In this document: piece after piece, positions 1 to 8,425 of the stretch
How the letters are laid out: each line of letters starts with the position of its first letter
How positions within the stretch are numbered: position 1 is the first letter of the stretch
NCBI GenBank assembly: GCA_004282875.1
Contig: SHLT01000012.1
Location: 1-39,640 of the forward strand
From: Chromatiales bacterium
GTDB lineage: Bacteria; Pseudomonadota; Gammaproteobacteria; Steroidobacterales; Woeseiaceae
Length of the DNA stretch: 39,640 nt
Direction: 5' to 3'
Notes under the pieces: model-generated
The model's database searches: none
Told to the model about the DNA's origin: nothing
What the model saw: the letters and a program-made list of their open reading frames with translations, nothing else
Program-made: the position numbers and the translations under genes

Positions 1-746
<746 letters not shown>

Positions 747-762
747 ATCGGGAGGCTATCGC

Positions 763-1566
763 ATGCGCAAAACCCAGGTTTACTTGTTACTGTTCGTCAG
801 TTTTCTCGTTCCCCTGGCCGCGCAGGCTCAGGACGCAGAGTCTATCCTCGCGAAGGCGCGGGACATGCAGATCGCACGCTGGGACGGCATCGATAGTTAC
901 ACGATCGAACGGTCTACCGCCGGAACCTCGATAACGGTCGACTACATTCGCGTTGACGAAACCTCGTTTCGCATGGTGCCGAGAGTGGGCATGGCCGGGA
1001 TGTCCGAGTCGGGCGACGGGACCGTTGTCGACTTTGACGAAATGCAGGACATTGCCCGGAACGCGCAAAACCTCGGCGTCGAGTCGGTGGCTGGGCGTAA
1101 GGCGTTTCACCTGAAGGCTGATGATGTTGACCACGTCGAGGAAGACGGGGATCAGACTATCGTTTTCGACACCTTCGACATCTGGCTTGATACGACCGAG
1201 TACGTGCCGCTGAAGATGATCATCCACGGGACCGCAACAACCCCCGAAGGCACGCGCGACATCGTGATGAAGAAAGTCGACACCGACTACCGCAAGGTGC
1301 CCGGCAGCAACCTGTACGAGGCGTATCACCAGGTCATGACGATGAGCGGCGTCCTGGACGAGAAGCAGCAGAAGCAGCTCCAGGAGGCGCAGGTACAAAT
1401 GGCCGAGATGGAGAAGCAGCTCGCGAGCATGCCGGAGGGCCAGCGTCAGATGGTGGAAAACATGATGCGGCCAAAGATAGAGATGATGAAGCAGATGGCG
1501 GCCGGTGGCGGCATGGAAATTGTCACCGAGATCATCGATATCAAGGTGAACAGCGTCGCGAACTAG
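763..1566 (+). CDS. Exported LolA/DUF4412-like protein of unknown function
   Basis: A 267-residue protein with a clear Sec signal peptide (about residues 1-22, cleavage after AAQAQ), so it is probably periplasmic. The mature part has a stretch like those in LolA-fold and DUF4412 proteins (IWLDTTEYVPLKMIIHG, about residues 145-161). It ends in a Met/Gln/Glu-rich, probably helical region (about 195-255) with a MPEGQRQMVENMM motif. I do not recognise a specific function; a lipid or protein carrier role is only a fold-level guess. It starts 16 bp after rho with GGGAGG at 750-755. Its TAG stop shares a CTAG tetramer with the convergent downstream gene. Confidence 0.8.
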   Translation: MRKTQVYLLLFVSFLVPLAAQAQDAESILAKARDMQIARWDGIDSYTIERSTAGTSITVDYIRVDETSFRMVPRVGMAGMSESGDGTVVDFDEMQDIARNAQNLGVESVAGRKAFHLKADDVDHVEEDGDQTIVFDTFDIWLDTTEYVPLKMIIHGTATTPEGTRDIVMKKVDTDYRKVPGSNLYEAYHQVMTMSGVLDEKQQKQLQEAQVQMAEMEKQLASMPEGQRQMVENMMRPKIEMMKQMAAGGGMEIVTEIIDIKVNSVAN

Positions 1567-1937
1567 CCTCGCCGGTCCAGCCAGCGGCGGGCCGCAAGTT
1601 CGTCGGAAAACAGGCGGCCGTTAACCAGGCCACGATTCAACAGCACCGATTCCACGAGCTGCGTCCTTTCGTAGGCCGCCGGGTTCAGCTGCACCCAGGC
1701 GATGCGGTGATCGATTGTGACGCCCGCCTCGAGGAAGATCGCCTGGTGGTCGATTGCATCGGCGAGCTTGAGCGGACGATCCATATTGGCCACGCCCAGG
1801 ATAAACATGCACCCGTGTTCGTCGCTGGCCTTGATAATGTCCTTCCACATTTGCGCAATTGACTGCCGATCCGGCAGGCGCGAGACATGCACCTCGATGA
1901 TCGAGTTGACATATTCGATGGTGTATTGCGCAGTCAT
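1563..1937 (-). CDS. Small STAS/SpoIIAA-like protein of unknown function
   Basis: A 124-residue soluble protein without signal peptide or membrane segment. The alternating pattern (YTIEYVNSIIEVHVSRLPDR, a helix, then CMFILGVANMDRPL and a C-terminal helix) resembles the small alpha/beta SpoIIAA-like or STAS fold, in which proteins often modulate partners. That is inferred from the pattern only. The C-terminal part (GRLFSDELAARRWLDRR) is typical of such proteins. It converges on the upstream exported-protein gene with a 4-bp overlap and diverges from the ECF sigma gene across about 120 bp. Confidence 0.7.
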   Translation of the reverse strand: MTAQYTIEYVNSIIEVHVSRLPDRQSIAQMWKDIIKASDEHGCMFILGVANMDRPLKLADAIDHQAIFLEAGVTIDHRIAWVQLNPAAYERTQLVESVLLNRGLVNGRLFSDELAARRWLDRRG

Positions 1938-1960
1938 GTATTAAGTCTAGACGCCAACTA

Positions 1961-1991
1961 TCGACCTGTCGAATCGCCGGAAAGGTACAAT
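1961..1991 (+). promoter_or_regulatory. Possible promoter for the ECF sigma operon
   Basis: The 123-bp divergent gap holds TACAAT at 1986-1991 (5 of 6 to the sigma70 -10 box) with a weak TCGACC at 1961-1966 and a long 19-bp spacer. It lies about 70 bp upstream of the sigma factor start. An ECF-type autoregulated promoter could equally be present; I cannot tell from one copy. Confidence 0.25.
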
Positions 1992-2060
1992 AGCAGGTGT
2001 TCGCGACCGATTTCGGCCGCTGCAACCGTCTAACGGTCGAATACCCGGAGGGGTGCGTAG

Positions 2061-2681
2061 ATGGCGGTCTGGCTCGAAGATAAAAAGTTTGTAAAACAGT
2101 TGCTTGCCGGCGACGAGCGAGCTTTCGACCAGTTTTTCAATGAGAATTTCAGCCGCCTGTATCGCTTCTGTCTCACGCGCCTGTCCGACGATCCGGATGC
2201 GGCGCGGGAGGTCGCCCAGATCACGCTGACCAAGGCCGTGCGCAAATTACACACGTACAAGGGCGAAGCCGCGCTCTTCACCTGGTTGTGTTCAATCTGT
2301 CGCAATGAGACCAGTGACTGGCTGGCGAAGCAGGGCCGATACCGCGAGCACATCGTTCTGACGGAGGAGTTCCCCGAGGTTCAGGCTGCCGTCGAATCAT
2401 TCCGCATCGTCGAACCGCCGGGACCGGACCAACACTATCGCCGCGTCGAGCTCGTGCGGCTCATCCAGGTCGCGCTCGATGCGCTGCCTCCGAAGTACGG
2501 TGACGCCCTCGAGTGGAAGTACATCGAGGGTTATTCGACCAAGGAAATATCGAAACGCATGAACATTGGTACCGAAGCCACCCAGTCGTTGCTGGCGCGT
2601 GCCCGGAGGGCGTTCGCCGACGTCTATTCATCGTTGACCGAAGGCATCAACCGTCAACAGAGCGAGTCCGTGAAACCATGA
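2061..2681 (+). CDS. ECF-type RNA polymerase sigma factor
   Basis: A 206-residue sigma70-family protein of the ECF layout. Region 2 spans about residues 22-90 (FDQFFNENFSRLYRFCLTRL through TWLCSICRNETSDWL). Region 4, with its helix-turn-helix, spans about 130-192 (ALPPKYGDALEWKYIEGYS, then KEISKRMNIGTEATQSLLARAR). Region 3 is absent, as expected. It should direct RNA polymerase to a small regulon under control of the adjacent membrane anti-sigma factor, with which it overlaps by 4 bp (ATGA). The start ATG follows GGAGGGG at 2047-2053. The FecI-like role is inferred from the neighbouring FecR and TonB-dependent receptor genes. Confidence 0.93.
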   Translation: MAVWLEDKKFVKQLLAGDERAFDQFFNENFSRLYRFCLTRLSDDPDAAREVAQITLTKAVRKLHTYKGEAALFTWLCSICRNETSDWLAKQGRYREHIVLTEEFPEVQAAVESFRIVEPPGPDQHYRRVELVRLIQVALDALPPKYGDALEWKYIEGYSTKEISKRMNIGTEATQSLLARARRAFADVYSSLTEGINRQQSESVKP

Positions 2682-3673
2682 GCAAAATCGAGCAAGACAG
2701 CCTGGAAGAACTGCTGAAACAGGCGGCGCCGCGTCCCGTCCCGTCGCCAGATGATGCGGCGACAGCCCGAGCGGCAGTACACGAGGAATGGCGACAGGTC
2801 ACCGCGGGGCGTCGTTCTCGCCGGCGCGTCGTACAATATGCCATCGCAGCGACCGTCCTGCTGGGCGTCTTCGGCGTGCTCAATATATTGCGCACACCGC
2901 CGGTCGATATCGTTCGCGTGGCGTCGATCGAAAAAAGCATTGGTTCTGTCTTCGTGCTCGGCGACCAGGCGGAACTGCTTGAAGTGACTGACGAGATGCA
3001 GGTTTTCTCGGGCCAGACCATTGTCACGCGGGACGATTCCGGACTGGCGCTAGCCTGGGGCAACGGCGGTTCGCTGCGTGTCGATGCCAATTCGCGTATT
3101 GAATTTACGGATGATGACGCCGTGTTTCTCATTTCGGGTCGTGCCTATTTTGATTCTCGACCCGGGTCAGGCGTTGCCGGTACTGATGTCGGGAAAACGC
3201 CCTTGTTTACCTTGCGCACCGAACTTGGCGATGTGCATCACGTGGGTACGCAGTACATGGGAGAGGTCGACGACGACGAGCTGACTGTCAGCGTGCGCGA
3301 AGGCGAAGTTCTCGTTGACGGCAAGTTCCATAAAGAAACGATTGCGTCGGGCTACAGGGTATCGATGGCCGGCCGGCAGCAGCCGAGCGTGTCGAACATC
3401 AGTCGCAGTGGCGAAGCCTGGGAGTGGGTGCACAGGACGATGCCGCCGAGGCAGGTCAAAGGACAGACCTTGCACGAATTCGTGAGCTGGGTGAGCCGGG
3501 AACTGGGCCTCGACTTTCACTTTGATGAAGAACTGGTGGAGGCCGCCAGGACGGTTGAAGTTCGCGGAGACTTCAGATCCGGAGCGACCGATGCCTTGAG
3601 AAACGGTCTCCTGTCGGCCGCGCTCGACTGGCATATTGAAGGGGGAGTGCTCTATATCACAGAAAATCAGTAA
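2678..3673 (+). CDS. FecR-type membrane anti-sigma factor with C-terminal STN-like domain
   Basis: A 331-residue regulator. A short cytoplasmic N-terminus (1-50) should bind the sigma factor. One membrane helix follows at about 51-71 (VVQYAIAATVLLGVFGVLNI). A periplasmic FecR domain runs from about 85 to 255, with the SGQTIVTRDDSGLALAWGNG and SVREGEVLVDGK beta segments. The last 71 residues (LHEFVSWVSRELGLDFHFDEE to the end, ALDWHIEGGVLYI) resemble the STN fold seen at the N-terminus of the next protein, the receptor. The chosen ATG at 2678 overlaps the sigma factor stop. A longer frame from 2513 would lie on top of sigma region 4 and was not accepted. In FecR systems the periplasmic end receives the receptor's signal. 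Confidence 0.9.
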   Translation: MSKIEQDSLEELLKQAAPRPVPSPDDAATARAAVHEEWRQVTAGRRSRRRVVQYAIAATVLLGVFGVLNILRTPPVDIVRVASIEKSIGSVFVLGDQAELLEVTDEMQVFSGQTIVTRDDSGLALAWGNGGSLRVDANSRIEFTDDDAVFLISGRAYFDSRPGSGVAGTDVGKTPLFTLRTELGDVHHVGTQYMGEVDDDELTVSVREGEVLVDGKFHKETIASGYRVSMAGRQQPSVSNISRSGEAWEWVHRTMPPRQVKGQTLHEFVSWVSRELGLDFHFDEELVEAARTVEVRGDFRSGATDALRNGLLSAALDWHIEGGVLYITENQ

Positions 3674-5957
3674 CTGGCTCGGTCGCAGCATTGTTGCTGC
3701 GATGTGCCTGCTGGCGTTAGGTGCGCCAGCGGACGGGCAGGATGCGACTTACGCCGGGCGACAGGTGAGCAGCGTCATCGAGGAATTTCGCGAGCGTGGC
3801 GTAGAACTCGTCTACAGCACCAATCTCGTCACCGACGACCTGCACGTCGCCTTTGAGCCGGAACCCGGTACGCCGCGCGAGGTCCTGCTGCAAATTCTCA
3901 GGCCGCACAACCTGACCATTCTTGAAGAGTCGGGCGTGTACGTGATCGTTCGCGATGGCGAGCGGACAGCATCCGGGGAGAAGACCGCAGCCGAAGTGCA
4001 GGTCGCCCGCCCGGAAATCGAAACGGTCATCGTCGCCGCGAGCCGCTACGAAATATCGCGCGACATCACGTCGTCGTCATTTTCACTGGACCAGCGATCG
4101 ATCCAGAACATGCCCGATATCGGTGAGGACCCGATTCGGGTAACCCAGCGCTTGCCGGGCACGGCGGCCAGCGGCGCTTCGGCCGTTGCCCATTTCCGCG
4201 GTGGCGAGCACAACGAGATCGGCATCATGCTGAACGGGCAATGGCTGTTCGATCCGTTTCACATGCGCGACTACCAGAACATATTCAGCGCCATCGACGC
4301 GCGCGCCATCGATGGTGTCGAGGTCTACACGGGCGGGTTCCCCGTGCGCTACGGCGACCGCATGAGCGGCATGGTGCTCATGGATTCCCTGGATGCCGAT
4401 GAGTCCCGCCACCATGAAATTGGTATTAGCGTATTCAACACGTCGGTCCTCACTGCCGGCCGCGAAGGCGATCACAACTGGCTGTTCTCCGCGCGTCGCG
4501 GCAACCTGGATCTCGTCATCGACCCGAAGTTCGGCCAGCCCTCGTATTTCGATGTGTTTGGTGAGTATGGCGTCGAGATCTCGCCGAATGTGCGGCTGTC
4601 GGCGAATGCCCTGTTCGCTAACGACCAGGTCGAGCTCGTGCTGGAGACAGACCCGGCCGAACGTGAATCAGTCGTCAGCGATACACGCAATGCACAGTTC
4701 TGGTTACGCCTGGACAGTAACTGGTCGTCGACACTTGCAAGCACAACCGTGTTGTCGTTTGTCGACTACTCGAACCGCCGCAATGGAGAGGCCAACGATC
4801 CCGAGAAACTGGTCGCGGCGGTGCGGGACTATCGGGATGTCAGGCAGGTCGGCTTGCGGCAGGACTGGGCCTGGAGCGCGTCTCCGCGACATCACACCCA
4901 GTGGGGCATTCACGCTGTATTTGGCGAAGCGGACTACGTGTATGACGGCACCGCCAGCTACTTCGGTTTGCAGGCGTTGTACGGTGTGCCTGACGTCAGT
5001 CGCTCCTTGTCGGCGAGCCCGGACGGAGGCAGCTACGCGCTGTACGTGTCCGATCGCTGGCAAGTGTCGGAGCGGGCCATCCTCGAGTGGGGGCTGCGGT
5101 GGGACGACCAGACATATACGGACCTGGGATCCGACTCGCAGTTGAGTCCACGAGTCAGCCTGCTCTGGCATCCACGTGACAACCTTGAGCTGCGCTTCAG
5201 CGTGGGCAGATATCACCAGTCTCAGCCTATCCAGTCACTGCAGATCGAGGACGGCGTCACCGAGTTTTGGCCGGCACAGCGGGCGGATCATGTGATTGCG
5301 GGCATTCGCTTCATGACGGACAACGATACGGCGCTGCGCGCCGAGGTTTTCCAGAAGGAAATTCGCGATCTGCGACCGCGCTTTGAAAATTTGTTTGATC
5401 CATTGGGCGTCATGCCCGAACTCCAGGCAGATCGCGTCAGGCTCGAGCCGACGCGTGGCCGGGCGCGCGGCGTAGAGCTGTCGGCCGATCGCACGAGCGG
5501 CCCCTGGAACTGGTGGGGATCCTACACCTGGTCGACTGTGGATGACCGGATCGGTGGCCGGGATGTTCCGCGGAGCTGGGATCAACGGCACGCAGCCCAG
5601 GGCGGGTTTGGCTGGCACAACGAAAAGTGGAGCTTCTCGGCGGCTGCGAGCATTCATTCCGGTTGGCCGACGACAGACCTGGCGCTGGTGTCGGAGGACA
5701 CGGCGGTGCCGGGTCCGCGCAACGCGGAGAGCTTGCCGACGTTTGGCAGCCTCGATCTTCGCCTGAGCCGGACATTTGATGTCAGGCGGGGCAGGTTGCT
5801 GGCATTTGTCGAAGTATCCAACGCCACGAACCGCCGCAACGTCTGTTGCATCGACTGGGATCTCGATGAAGATGAGGCCGGGAACCCCCAGCTCGAAAAC
5901 AGCCGCGACTACTGGATGCCGCTGCTGCCGGCCGTCGGCATTCTCTGGGAATTCTGA
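3636..5957 (+). CDS. TonB-dependent outer-membrane receptor with N-terminal STN signalling domain
   Basis: A 773-residue transducer-type receptor. After a signal peptide (hydrophobic core about 15-32) come an STN domain (about 38-108, QVSSVIEEFRERGVELVYSTN to SGVYVIVRDGE), a plug (about 128-245, containing HFRGGEHNEIGIMLNGQ and VEVYTGGFPVRYGDRMSG) and a long beta-barrel ending in the outer-membrane-type terminal phenylalanine (VGILWEF). It should import a ligand with TonB energy and signal binding to the FecR-like protein. The substrate is not evident. The start is uncertain. The full signal peptide needs TTG at 3636, inside the anti-sigma gene. The next ATG in frame, near 3702, would shorten the signal peptide to almost nothing. 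Confidence 0.9.
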   Translation: MKGECSISQKISNWLGRSIVAAMCLLALGAPADGQDATYAGRQVSSVIEEFRERGVELVYSTNLVTDDLHVAFEPEPGTPREVLLQILRPHNLTILEESGVYVIVRDGERTASGEKTAAEVQVARPEIETVIVAASRYEISRDITSSSFSLDQRSIQNMPDIGEDPIRVTQRLPGTAASGASAVAHFRGGEHNEIGIMLNGQWLFDPFHMRDYQNIFSAIDARAIDGVEVYTGGFPVRYGDRMSGMVLMDSLDADESRHHEIGISVFNTSVLTAGREGDHNWLFSARRGNLDLVIDPKFGQPSYFDVFGEYGVEISPNVRLSANALFANDQVELVLETDPAERESVVSDTRNAQFWLRLDSNWSSTLASTTVLSFVDYSNRRNGEANDPEKLVAAVRDYRDVRQVGLRQDWAWSASPRHHTQWGIHAVFGEADYVYDGTASYFGLQALYGVPDVSRSLSASPDGGSYALYVSDRWQVSERAILEWGLRWDDQTYTDLGSDSQLSPRVSLLWHPRDNLELRFSVGRYHQSQPIQSLQIEDGVTEFWPAQRADHVIAGIRFMTDNDTALRAEVFQKEIRDLRPRFENLFDPLGVMPELQADRVRLEPTRGRARGVELSADRTSGPWNWWGSYTWSTVDDRIGGRDVPRSWDQRHAAQGGFGWHNEKWSFSAAASIHSGWPTTDLALVSEDTAVPGPRNAESLPTFGSLDLRLSRTFDVRRGRLLAFVEVSNATNRRNVCCIDWDLDEDEAGNPQLENSRDYWMPLLPAVGILWEF

Positions 5958-6454
5958 TAGACGCGAAGGTGTGCGTCCGCCGCACCGGATCGCTCGATGT
6001 CGGGGATGATCTCTATTCGCAATGTCGGTTCGAGATGACGCAGGATCGATACCTCGCTGTCGTCGCAACAAATGATGCGACTGGCGCGCCGGTAGATTGC
6101 CTGCGCCAGCGCGCCCGTGCCGCCCTCAAAATCACCGCGATGGGTCAGGACGAACGGTATCGAGCGAGTCAGGGCGAGCAGCAGTCCGGCCTGCCCAGCC
6201 GCCATGTCGTGAATGTGCACGATGTCCAGCTGCGGCATCAGGCAATAGGCCATCACCGCGGATCGGACGACGGGTCCGACGGCGATATCGTCCATGGCGT
6301 CGAGCTTCTTCGCCAGCGTCGCATTGCGCACCAGCACATGCTGCGCGACGCCTTTTTCCTGCAGGCCCTCGACCAGGCTAACGAAGCTCTCGCTGGTTCG
6401 GTCGAAGGATTTTGCGAGGTTGATATGGCCAATGGCCAGGTCAGTCTTCCTCAT
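5909..6454 (-). CDS. Truncated family-4-type glycosyltransferase (N-terminal domain only)
   Basis: A 181-residue protein matching only the acceptor-binding N-terminal Rossmann half of a GT-B glycosyltransferase: HINLAKSFDRTSESFVSLVEGL, then QLDIVHIHDMAAGQAGLLLAL, PFVLTHRGDFEGG and RRASRIICCDDSEVSILRHL. Full-length relatives are normally 350-400 residues. The C-terminal nucleotide-sugar domain is missing. After about residue 150 the similarity ends, and the last 16 codons run antisense into the 3' end of the receptor gene. It could be a decayed remnant or a functional one-domain protein. Its start overlaps the end of the upstream HEAT-repeat gene by 14 bp, suggesting translational coupling. 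Confidence 0.7.
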   Translation of the reverse strand: MRKTDLAIGHINLAKSFDRTSESFVSLVEGLQEKGVAQHVLVRNATLAKKLDAMDDIAVGPVVRSAVMAYCLMPQLDIVHIHDMAAGQAGLLLALTRSIPFVLTHRGDFEGGTGALAQAIYRRASRIICCDDSEVSILRHLEPTLRIEIIPDIERSGAADAHLRVYQNSQRMPTAGSSGIQ

Positions 6455-6899
6455 CGTCGTTTACCAGGCCAAGTGTCTCGGCGAGCGACGCACCCTGTGG
6501 GTGGTCGAGGATGAGTTGCGACGCTTCGCTCCGCACCGCCGCGGAAGGATCCGTGAGTAGCGTGAGCGCAATGTCGAGGGCCTCGGCATCCGGCACCCCG
6601 GCCAGTTCGGTGAGGCCCCGCGTCCTTACCCTGGGGTCCGCACTTCGCGTCTTCGCGAAGGCGCTGGCTAACAACGCATCGTGAATCGTGATGTCGATCG
6701 CGTGGACCGGCTCGCCACCTGGCGAGAAAAGGAACAGGCGGTGGCCGCGCGGGCCTTCGAGAAGCATATAGCTTTGGTGCTTGTACTCGCGGTGAATGCG
6801 CTCGCGCAGCGCCTCGTCGGCCAGCGCAACATCGAAAAAAAGCAACGCGAGGCCGACAACGGCCCCGCGTTGCAGTGCTGTTTGCCGTCTAGTCATCAA
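6441..6899 (-). CDS. Exported HEAT-repeat-like protein
   Basis: A 152-residue protein with a probable signal peptide or anchor (about 1-28, VVGLALLFFDVALA). A short beta-rich part (YMLLEGPRGHRLFLFSPGG) follows, then two HEAT-like helical repeats (about 85-140, DPRVRTRGLTELAGVPDAEALDIALTLL broken by helix-turn-helix spacing, then DPSAAVRSEASQLILDHPQ). HEAT repeats usually serve as protein-binding scaffolds; the partner is unknown. It overlaps its upstream neighbour by 11 bp and its downstream neighbour by 14 bp, so the three genes form one tight minus-strand operon. Confidence 0.75.
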   Translation of the reverse strand: MMTRRQTALQRGAVVGLALLFFDVALADEALRERIHREYKHQSYMLLEGPRGHRLFLFSPGGEPVHAIDITIHDALLASAFAKTRSADPRVRTRGLTELAGVPDAEALDIALTLLTDPSAAVRSEASQLILDHPQGASLAETLGLVNDDEED

Positions 6900-7698
6900 C
6901 TTCGGTCAGGAAGCAACTTTCGATGGCGGTCTGATTCCAGCTTTCCTCGCGTGCGAGTACCTCGTACTTGAAGGAATCGCTCTGCTCGAGAAATTCTTCC
7001 GGAATCGTCATTGCAGTGACATCAGGGGGGAGGATGACACTGAAGACAGTCGTGAACTCTTCTCCGTCGGGCGTTTCGAGTTCGACTTCGACGACGACCT
7101 CGTAGTTGACGATTGTGATGTCTGACGAACTCTGCGGATAGCCGAGTGACGGATGGGTCAACGCAACCTCAGGCCACGCGATGACATACTCGTCAGCTTC
7201 GATGACCGGTGCATCGTAGCCAGGTTCCTCGTCATCGCACTGCATCGCTGCCGCAACGCCGTTTACGGTCGGCGCAGGCGGGGCGGGCATGGCATGCGTG
7301 ATCTCGGTCTCGTTTTCCAGCTCCTCGCCATCAAGCGTTTGCCCTTCCACCTCGTAGGTGCCCTCGGGGAAACGATTGAAGAACTGCTCCGGCGCGAGTT
7401 CATCGAAGGTTGGTTCGGCGCTTTCGAAGAAGATCTCTGTCATACCCTGCCGGCGCAAGCGACCGCGCGCATGGACATTGAGTATGGTGCGCCCGTCCGC
7501 GTCTTCGATCTGCATACGCTTCCACGGACCGCCGTCGACCAGGGCGTGAATACCGAGATCGCCATCGGTGTTGTTGAGCTCGAAGAATACTTCGGCGACG
7601 TCCCAGGGAATCTCTTCGTCGTCGTGATCGTCGGCGAACGCAGGCGCAATCAGCAACGCAGCTGCGCCTGTACCGATACACAGGTATTTCATTTTCAT
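6889..7698 (-). CDS. Exported acidic protein of unknown function
   Basis: A 269-residue protein with a Sec signal peptide (MKMKYLCIGTGAAALLIAPAFA, cleaved about residue 22). The mature part is acidic and beta-rich, with repeated Ig/fibronectin-like strand patterns (AEVFFELNNTDGDLGIHALVDG; VNYEVVVEVELETPDGEEFTT; DSFKYEVLAREESWNQT). I do not recognise a named family. It begins the three-gene unit with the HEAT-repeat protein and the glycosyltransferase fragment, and its ATG follows AGGAGAG on the minus strand. Confidence 0.78.
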   Translation of the reverse strand: MKMKYLCIGTGAAALLIAPAFADDHDDEEIPWDVAEVFFELNNTDGDLGIHALVDGGPWKRMQIEDADGRTILNVHARGRLRRQGMTEIFFESAEPTFDELAPEQFFNRFPEGTYEVEGQTLDGEELENETEITHAMPAPPAPTVNGVAAAMQCDDEEPGYDAPVIEADEYVIAWPEVALTHPSLGYPQSSSDITIVNYEVVVEVELETPDGEEFTTVFSVILPPDVTAMTIPEEFLEQSDSFKYEVLAREESWNQTAIESCFLTEVDD

Positions 7699-7807
7699 GC
7701 TTATCTCTCCTGACTGTTTGGGGGCTACCCGGTAAGACGGTCAGGAGGAGGAAAATCGGTCGCTGGACGATGCGGGCGGCAACAGCAACCGCAAGTGTTG
7801 CTAGGCG

Positions 7808-8416
7808 CTAGTCACGCGACTCCAGGAAGGTCACGACGCCGCTTTCCACGGAATATTCGGCGCCGACGATCAGGAGATCCCCGGACTCCACCAATTTCTC
7901 GACAATGATCGATCCGTGGTGCAGGCGCTCGACAGAACGAAAGACGTTGGCGATAACCGCATCCTGCAGCGACGTATGCTCGTTCTCCTCGAGCAGCGGC
8001 TCAACGGCGGGTCGAATGCGGTCCACGATCGCCCGCAAGTTGGGCGATCGATGTGCCTGTTCCCGGCGCAGTTCCTTGAGAGTTGCATCAACGGCCCCGC
8101 AGTTGCTGTGCCCGAGTACAACCACGAGCCTGGTTCCCAGCACCGCGGCCGCATACTCGACACTGCCGACCTGCGATGGCGCAACTATGTTTCCCGCTAC
8201 ACGAATGACGAACAGGTCGCCCAGACCCTGGTCGAAAATCAGTTCAACAGGGGCACGAGAGTCGGAGCAGGCCAGCACGATCGCAAACGGGTTCTGGCCG
8301 GCTACAAGATCGCCGCGCTTGGTTTGGCGTATGGATTCTTCAATGGTGCTTTCGCCCGATACAAAGCGTCGATTGCCGTCTCGCAGGCGTTCAATGGCGT
8401 CATTCGGAGAAATCAT
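7808..8416 (-). CDS. Beta-class carbonic anhydrase
   Basis: A 202-residue zinc enzyme interconverting carbon dioxide and bicarbonate. The zinc ligands of the beta class are in place: Cys50 and Asp52/Arg54 in ACSDSR, and His103 and Cys106 in GHSNCGA. No signal peptide is seen, so it is cytoplasmic. It starts 9 bp after moeA and is the last gene of the long minus-strand run. A supply of bicarbonate would suit the biotin carboxylase encoded in the same run, although the PurH/PurD steps do not use it. Family assignment is firm; the gene symbol is left open. Confidence 0.93.
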   Translation of the reverse strand: MISPNDAIERLRDGNRRFVSGESTIEESIRQTKRGDLVAGQNPFAIVLACSDSRAPVELIFDQGLGDLFVIRVAGNIVAPSQVGSVEYAAAVLGTRLVVVLGHSNCGAVDATLKELRREQAHRSPNLRAIVDRIRPAVEPLLEENEHTSLQDAVIANVFRSVERLHHGSIIVEKLVESGDLLIVGAEYSVESGVVTFLESRD

Positions 8417-8425
8417 GTCTGAACT

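Noticed and set aside
5235-6071. Minus-strand frame of 278 codons at the receptor 3' end, as a possible missing half of the glycosyltransferase
   Set aside because: The translation shows no nucleotide-sugar-binding motifs and is a shadow of the receptor, so it does not restore the glycosyltransferase.
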